Assembly (NCBI RefSeq): GCF_000611645.1
Contig: NW_014013435.1
Span: forward strand, 19,551 to 34,638
DNA length: 15,088 bases
Direction: 5' to 3'
Origin: Monoraphidium neglectum
Taxonomy: Eukaryota > Chlorophyta > Chlorophyceae > Sphaeropleales > Selenastraceae
Shown piece by piece: positions 10,057 through 15,088 of this stretch (position 1 is its first letter; every line of letters begins with the position of its first letter). The notes beneath the pieces are model-generated. The model made no database searches and had not been told where the DNA came from. It was given only the letters and a program-made list of their open reading frames with translations. The position numbers were made by a program, and so were the translations under genes.

Positions 10057-10096
10057 GAGGATGGTCACACGGTGATTCAATTGGGGCCAATCACGA
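10057..10096 (+). repeat. left terminal inverted repeat of the transposon
   Basis: It begins GAGG directly after TTA and contains GGTCACACGGTGAT and ATTGGGGCCAAT. Mismatches to the other end are at repeat positions 5, 6, 21 and 23. Confidence 0.85.
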
Positions 10097-10337
10097 CAGA
10101 AATTGGACGGTGATAGGATTCGCACTGCAATCATATCCCTTTTGTGGACACACGGGACTGGGGGATGATTGGTCAGCGTTGGGCTTTGCAGACACAACAG
10201 CCTCGTGAATAGTGTTCCATGAAATAATTCGCTATTATGCTTCGCGACTCAAACACCATCCCAAGCTTTCGGCCCTGTTGCGGATACGCGTTCAGCCCCA
10301 TGCCGCAGCTCTCTAAGTCAGTCTGGCTACGCAAATG

Positions 10338-10353
10338 TTTCTATATATAGAAA
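10338..10353. repeat. perfect 16-bp AT-rich palindrome inside the transposon
   Basis: TTTCTATATATAGAAA equals its own reverse complement. It contains TATATATA and could act as a TATA element or cruciform. No function is shown. Confidence 0.5.
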
Positions 10354-10454
10354 TAAGTATTATATGACCGAGGTTCGTCCAACAGGACGATCAGCTTAGC
10401 GATGGTCCAAGCCACTGCTGATTTGCTACCTCCGGGTTCGGTCTTCGGGGCCAT
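10341..10454 (-). pseudogene. possible 5' fragment of a Myb/SANT-like transposon protein
   Basis: A 37-codon frame starts at ATG 10454 on the minus strand and reads MAPKTEPGG, then a WTIAKLIVLLDE stretch, ending at a TAG in the central palindrome. A basic/polar leader followed by WT...LLLD is the pattern at the start of Myb/SANT-like domains, which are the second protein of autonomous PIF/Harbinger elements. The frame is too short to be sure and may be chance. If real, it is the truncated remnant of the parent element's DNA-binding gene. Confidence 0.25.
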
Positions 10455-10732
10455 CTTAGAGCGGTCAATTTCTTCAATAGAATAGTAAAGAAAAATCTGG
10501 GAGCAGCCACCGGGCAAATGAACGTGGTTGCCCCGCGAATCTGCTCTATTGGGGTGGGGGAGCAGCATTCCCTGGATCGAGCAGGGTGGCTGATGCAGTG
10601 GCACAGAATGCCCGACCGTGCCTTGCAATGGATTAACTTCCTATGTATTTCGTGCTTTATGGCAGAGATTAATGCTGCAGCGGGCTGCACGCTAAAATCG
10701 CCACGAATCGCCTCGCGTGATTGGGACGGCAA

Positions 10733-10772
10733 TCGTGATTGGCCCCAATCGTATCACCGTGTGACCGACCTC
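10733..10772 (-). repeat. right terminal inverted repeat of the transposon
   Basis: This is the reverse complement of the left end with four mismatches, followed at once by TTA. It carries ATTGG and CCAAT back to back, about 165 bp before the start codon of the next gene. Confidence 0.85.
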
Positions 10773-10911
10773 TTACCTGCACGCACCAAATTGCTAATTC
10801 GCGTACTCAACAACCATTACCAAACCCCCCGAGTTCTGGTCAACATCGTTGCCTGGATCTGAGTTCAAACGACGACGCAATGGACGGGCCGTAGATGATA
10901 TCGAACGCAGC

Positions 10912-13777
10912 ATGTTGACAACAAGACAAAATCAGGGTGTAACTCCGTGGCGATATCCGACCGTGGGGCGACGATGCATCGCGCTGTTGCTGCTGCTGCC
11001 GCTGCTTGCCCTGCTGTCGGTGCCACACCAATGCTCGGCTGCGCACAGTGCGCGCCGTGCCGTGGAGGATGGAATGGAGCTGCGGCTCCTCAGCCCACAG
11101 CCGTGCCATGACGATTGGGACTGCTGGGCAGGACAATACTGCCGGGGTGCTGCTGCAACATGCCCGGGCGCGTGCTCGCCCTGCTGGCAATGCTGCCTGT
11201 TTCCTGGCCTAGTCGGCGGCTGCCCTGAAAGGTGATGAGTATTCCTGATGACGCTCATGGAATCAGCGTGCAGCAATATGGGTGCACGCATACGCGCATG
11301 CCATGCTGCCCCGCGCCTCGCGCCGCAGGCACGGTTTGAGCGCAGCCGCTGGCATGGCAGTAATGTGCTTGCTTCCCATGCCGACCCACAACCTTGACAA
11401 CTCGCACGCGCCCGTTCTTGCCCCGCCGATGCTGCGCCGTGCAGCTGCAATTGCCGGCCCGGTTCTCCATGCTCCAGCGGAGATGATTGCGGGCCAGGGT
11501 TGTACTGCGCGCTCGGGGAGGACCCCAACCAGGCCCCTGCGTGCCGCCGCTGCGATAACTGCGACGCTGCGGGCGCGGCGCCGATAGACGGCGGCGCGTG
11601 CGGGCCGCCCAGCTGCCCCGCCAACGCGTCAGCGGCGGGCATGGCCCCGGGCGTGCGGCGCCACAGGGCGGCCCAGGCGCTGTTTCTCGCATTCGAAGCA
11701 GATGACCTGTTCGGCGGCAGCGACAGCGCTGCCGGCGCGGACGGCGCCACAGGCTGGCCGCGGGCCGAGTTTGGCGCGTGGCTGCGGGGCGCCGTGGACG
11801 GCGGCTCGGGCGGCGCAGGCTCCGACGGGGCCGCCGCCGGCGCGGGGGCGCGGCTGGCGGATGCGCAGGTGGACGCCGCGTTTGCTGACTTTGATCAAGA
11901 CAGCGACGGCACGGTCTCGCAGCAGGTGGGTGCCGCGTGGATGGGGCCGTCGCCGCGCGGACGCGGCTGCTGGCCTGCGGCTGCTGCGTGCAAGCGCCGC
12001 AAAGAGGGCCGCTGGCAAGAGGGGTGAAGGGGAGGGAGCTTGACAGGCAGCCGGGCGTGCGTCGACGCCGTCACCCCGCGCCATTACCCAATTATGGCGA
12101 CCCCGATGGCGGCTTCTGATTGGCAGGAATGGCTGGAGGCTTCCCTGATGTCACCCTTGGATCAGATCATGTGCAGCCCCGGCGGCGACCTCTCCGCGGC
12201 CGGCGGCACCACTTGGCTTGGGTGCCCCTGCAGCCTGGGGGTGCCGGCTGCCGTCAGCTGCCCTGCAGGTTCCGCCTGCTCCCTCCAGGCGCCGTTGTGG
12301 GGCGCCGCGCTCGGCCCCTCGGGGCTGGCCGGCGCCGAGACGGGCGCCGGCGGCGCGGGCGCGGGGCGGTGCGTGGCGTGTGCGCTGGGGCAGCACTGCC
12401 CCGAGGGGTCTGTGATGAGGGTGAGCGGGCGGGTGGGATCAACGGGCTCCTGCACTGCATCGGGCTGGGCAGCAGTGACACCACATCGAGCCAGGCATCT
12501 TCTGGCTTGAGAGATGGGGCCCGGAGGCCACCACAGACACAGTTCTGCTCTCCCTCATGACCGCCGCGCGGATCCCGTCCCTGGCCGTGCGCAGGACGCG
12601 GACCCGGTGACCGCGCTGGAGTGCCCGGCCGGCGCCTTCTGCCCCTCGCCCGCCGAGGCCCGGCCGTGCCCGAACGGAAGCTTCTGCGGCGCAGGGGCCG
12701 CGGGCCCGAGCACCTGCGACATTACGGGGCTTTTGAACATGCGCAGCGGCGGCGGCAGCAGCGGCGGCAGCAGCGGCGGCGGCGCGACGGACAGCGGATT
12801 TCAGATCACCGAGCGGCGGAGCGTGCTCGACATCGTTGCGGCGGGCGGGCAGGAGGTGGCCGGCAACTACTGTCCTGCAAACGCAACCAGCCCGCTCGAG
12901 CCATGCATGTAAGAGGGCTGACCCGCGGCGTGAGGGCTTCCAAGGTTCCAATCTGAGCAGTTCTGAAGAAGCACGTTGGTGGCATCCTGGCCTGCGAGAC
13001 AGGGTACCGCCGCAGCCGCCGTAACCCCCGCAACCACCATGATCGTATGCCTGGCAGGGAGGGGCACTACTGCCCCGATCCGTCGATGCAGCTGCCGTGC
13101 CCGCCAGGCCATTACTGCCCGCCAGGCAGCACTGCGCCGCGCCGCTGCAAGCCGCTCTCGCCCTGCCCGGCTGCCACTGTCAAGCCGCGCTTCAGCTGGC
13201 TAGCGGCCATGCTGTCTGGCCTCATCGCCAGCGGCGGGGTCGCGCTGTGGCAGGCGCTCCTGTGGCTCGAGGGGCGCCGCTGGGGCGCCGCCGGCAGTGG
13301 GGGCGCCGGCACGGCGTCGTTCGGCGTGGGCAGCGGCAGCGGCAACGTGGTGAATGAGATCAGGGGGTGGCTTGGTGAGCGGCCTGTTCGGTTGCTGCGC
13401 AGCGCTGTTCATGCTCTTGGGGCGTTCATTCAAGCGAAGCAGTGTTCCCTGCCACTCTGCCTGTATTACACACGCACCCACATATGACCGACGCCCTCGC
13501 CTCCTCTACCCGCAGACGCCTGCCACCGAATGCGGCAGCAGTCAAACGAATTTGATTTTGGCGCCGTCGGCCACAAATGCTCATCGCACCGCACGACAGC
13601 GGACGAGGCTGCCGGAGCCGGCGTCGAGGGGCTCCTGTCCCGCGACGACAGCGATGCGTACTGCCGCCTGACGCTCTCCCACTCTGCAATTTCACGCGTA
13701 CCCAGTCACCATCTGCCCGTCGGCCTGCTGGGCATTGGCGCCGGCTTGTTTGGCGGGATAGCAGGCCGCGCCGTGGC

Positions 13778-13813
<36 letters not shown>

Positions 13814-14927
13814 CCACCACCATCACCACCGCCAGCACCTGCAGCACCCCCATGATGGGGCGGATGCAGCGATACGCATCCTCGGCTGGGGCCCGGTCGG
13901 AGAGGCGACAGAGGATGGCAGCGCCAGCGCGCAGCCGCGCTGCCCGGCAGGCGCAGGGCCACAGCAGGCTTCGACGCCCGGCCCAGCCGAGTCGCTCGGC
14001 CAGCCGAGCGGGGGCGGGCGGGCGCACGGCCAGCTTGCGGGCGGGGTGGAGGCGCGGGGCCGCGGGCAGCGCCAGTGGCCGCGGTCGCTGCTGTCGCCGC
14101 GCTCACTCCAGCGGCAGCAGCAGCAGCAGCAGCATCGCTTGCTTGGCGAGGCGCAGGCGCAGGCGCATCACAGCAGCAGGAGCAGCAGTGGTGGCGGCAG
14201 CGGCGGCCCGCGCGGAACCACCGCAGGCGCCTGGCGGCCTCACGAGGTGTATGGTGGCGCGGCCGCCCCACACGGCTGTGCTTCAGCAGCAGATCACGGC
14301 GTCAGGGGATCAGCACGTTTGGGCTCCCAATCAGAGGTCGCAGTGGCCGCTGTTTGCAGCGGCGGCGAGGCGGCCGCCGACGCGCACCCATGCACCTGTG
14401 TGCCCGAGGGGCCCAGCCAGTGCGACGAGGGGCGGCGTGGCGAGGGTGGGGGCGCCGGCGCGGCGCCCGACGAGCTGCGCTGCTCTGTCGGCACACGCCC
14501 CGGCGCCGCGCCCGTGCACGCCCGTGCATGGGCGCCAACGGGCGGCGACTGGCTGCTCGCGCGCGAGCAGCTGCTGGCTGCGGGCGCGAGCGGCGCGTCA
14601 AGCCCGACTGGCCGCTGTTCATTGGACAAACATCAGCCCCGCCCAGGGGGCGCTGCAGGATCCGCCCTTGAGGCCAGCCCAGAGCCCGCGCCCGGCGGGC
14701 CGGGCGCGGCAGCGCGCGGCTCAGGCGAGTGCACGCCTGTGGTCAGGAGCTACCCGAGCCTTACCCTGAAGGGCGCGGCGGCCGCCGCCGCGTCCGGCCG
14801 GCTGGGCAGCCTGACGTCTTCGCGCTCTCACGCGTTCCAGGAGGAGCTGCTGCAGGTCCAGCGGTCCGCGCGCAGTGGCACCGAGCGCCAGCGGCAGCGC
14901 GAATGGCTGCACGCGCACGGGATCGGG

Positions 14928-14962
<35 letters not shown>

Positions 14963-15088
14963 AAGCAGCGGCGGCGGGCGCTCGCGCAGCAGCGGCGCGC
15001 GCAGCGCGGGCGGCGGCGGGGCGATGTCCTCTCCTAGGTCGCCGCGCCTCTCGGCGATGGCCGTGGCGGCGGCGGCGGGGGCGGCGGC
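10912..15088 (+). CDS. cysteine-rich EF-hand membrane protein, possible ABCG24/28-like transporter N-terminus (3' end off window)
   Basis: Proposed exons: 10912-11231, 11478-11925, 12127-12420, 12595-12908, 13058-13374, 13516-15088 (open). At least 1088 residues are encoded. ATG 10912 is the first in-frame start and precedes a signal peptide (RR, then a Leu-rich core at 23-36, cleavage probably near 43). Eight CxxGxxC modules lie at 71, 111, 301, 341, 364, 379, 458 and 473; the one at 458 exists only after splicing. An EF-hand loop spans 246-257 (DQDSDGTVSQQE), its Glu supplied by exon 3, with a degenerate partner before it at about 165-205. A strong membrane segment is at about 505-529 and a weaker one at 631-648. 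After that come Q11-H6 and other low-complexity tracts. The end pattern GHYCPPGSTAP..C..L..C followed by a membrane helix resembles the ectodomain of plant ABCG24/28 transporters. No ATP-binding motif is inside the window, so other algal Cys-rich receptor-like proteins remain possible. Exon 6 could hide a further intron. Confidence 0.7.
13779..13829 (+). repeat. (CAG)11 followed by (CAC/CAT)6, coding Q11-H6
   Basis: Eleven pure CAG codons (13779-13811) are followed by six His codons (five CAC, one CAT). The run is in frame in the last exon seen, residues 653-669. Purity of the CAG run suggests recent expansion and possible length polymorphism. Confidence 0.9.
14115..14132 (+). repeat. (CAG)6, coding Q6
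   Basis: Six pure CAG codons in the same open frame as the longer run upstream, within a Gln/Ser/Arg-rich stretch. Confidence 0.85.
14925..14960 (+). repeat. GGC repeat coding 12 glycines
   Basis: One GGG and eleven GGC codons in a row are followed by a Glu/Ser/Gly/Arg-rich stretch. The DNA is a G-rich triplet repeat and a likely sequencing and assembly trouble spot. Confidence 0.85.

Larger units (their letters stand above)
10057..10772. mobile_element. PIF/Harbinger-like non-autonomous DNA transposon (MITE-like)
   Basis: The two ends are 40-bp inverted repeats (10057-10096 and 10733-10772) matching at 36 of 40 positions. The flanking bases are TTA on both sides (10054-10056, 10773-10775), and similarity stops exactly at the TTA. 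A 3-bp TTA/TAA target duplication is the hallmark of the PIF/Harbinger superfamily. The 716-bp interior has no transposase-length frame, so the copy cannot move by itself. It is more AT-rich than its surroundings. The GAGG terminus is not the best-known Harbinger end, so the superfamily call rests on the target duplication and could be wrong. Confidence 0.75.

Noticed and set aside
10365..10460. tRNA/SINE-like GGTTCG boxes inside the transposon
   Set aside because: GGTTCG occurs twice but neither copy matches the full B box, and no A box or cloverleaf can be drawn around it.
13426..14271. 281-codon minus-strand frame
   Set aside because: Opposite the open last exon of the cysteine-rich gene, which continues the spliced sense frame; the poly-Ala stretch is only the complement of the CAG run.
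13852..14769. 305-codon + strand ATG frame
   Set aside because: Different frame from the one that joins the upstream exons by phase. The joined frame stays open to the window edge, and this frame reads as Arg/Ala/Ser-rich shadow.
1..15088. CRISPR arrays, rRNA, bacterial operons or phage genes
   Set aside because: None seen; the split genes and splice sites show eukaryotic nuclear DNA.

Overview
The window looks like nuclear DNA from a GC-rich green alga (Chlorophyta, probably a core chlorophyte or trebouxiophyte). It holds split genes with many short, GC-rich introns of 141-574 bp. Coding third positions are GC-rich, with Ala/Gly/Gln homopolymer runs. One gene encodes a plant-type pentatricopeptide (PPR) protein. 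There are no bacterial features: no ribosome-binding sites, operons or CRISPR. The organism call is inference from composition and gene content.

Layout. Positions 1-953 hold no confident gene; there is a G-quadruplex motif and a possible tail of an upstream gene. Positions 954-7025 (+) hold a ten-exon PPR gene. It can be assembled exactly because six perfect 35-residue repeats reappear when the introns are removed, and the joined frame (3054 nt) is a multiple of three. One intron uses a GC donor, one is stop-free and 3n long, and one is saturated with TGCATG. Positions 7026-10056 are a spacer of about 3 kb with no recognisable gene. Positions 10057-10772 hold a 716-bp non-autonomous DNA transposon (MITE-like) with 40-bp terminal inverted repeats (36/40 identical) and a TTA target duplication, as expected for PIF/Harbinger. 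A 37-codon Myb/SANT-like fragment may lie inside it. From 10912 to the window end (+) is the 5' part of a second split gene. Its product has a signal peptide, a cysteine-rich ectodomain with eight CxxGxxC modules, an EF-hand completed across a splice junction, one strong membrane segment, and a very long low-complexity region with Q11-H6 and G12 runs that is still open at the edge.

The two genes are head to tail on the + strand and nothing suggests that they work together. The PPR protein is most likely an organellar RNA-binding factor. The second protein most resembles the N-terminal part of plant/algal ABCG24/28-type transporters, but its ATP-binding domain, if there is one, lies beyond the window, so that family call is provisional. 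The transposon ends 139 bp upstream of the second gene's start codon and probably lies in its promoter or 5' UTR.
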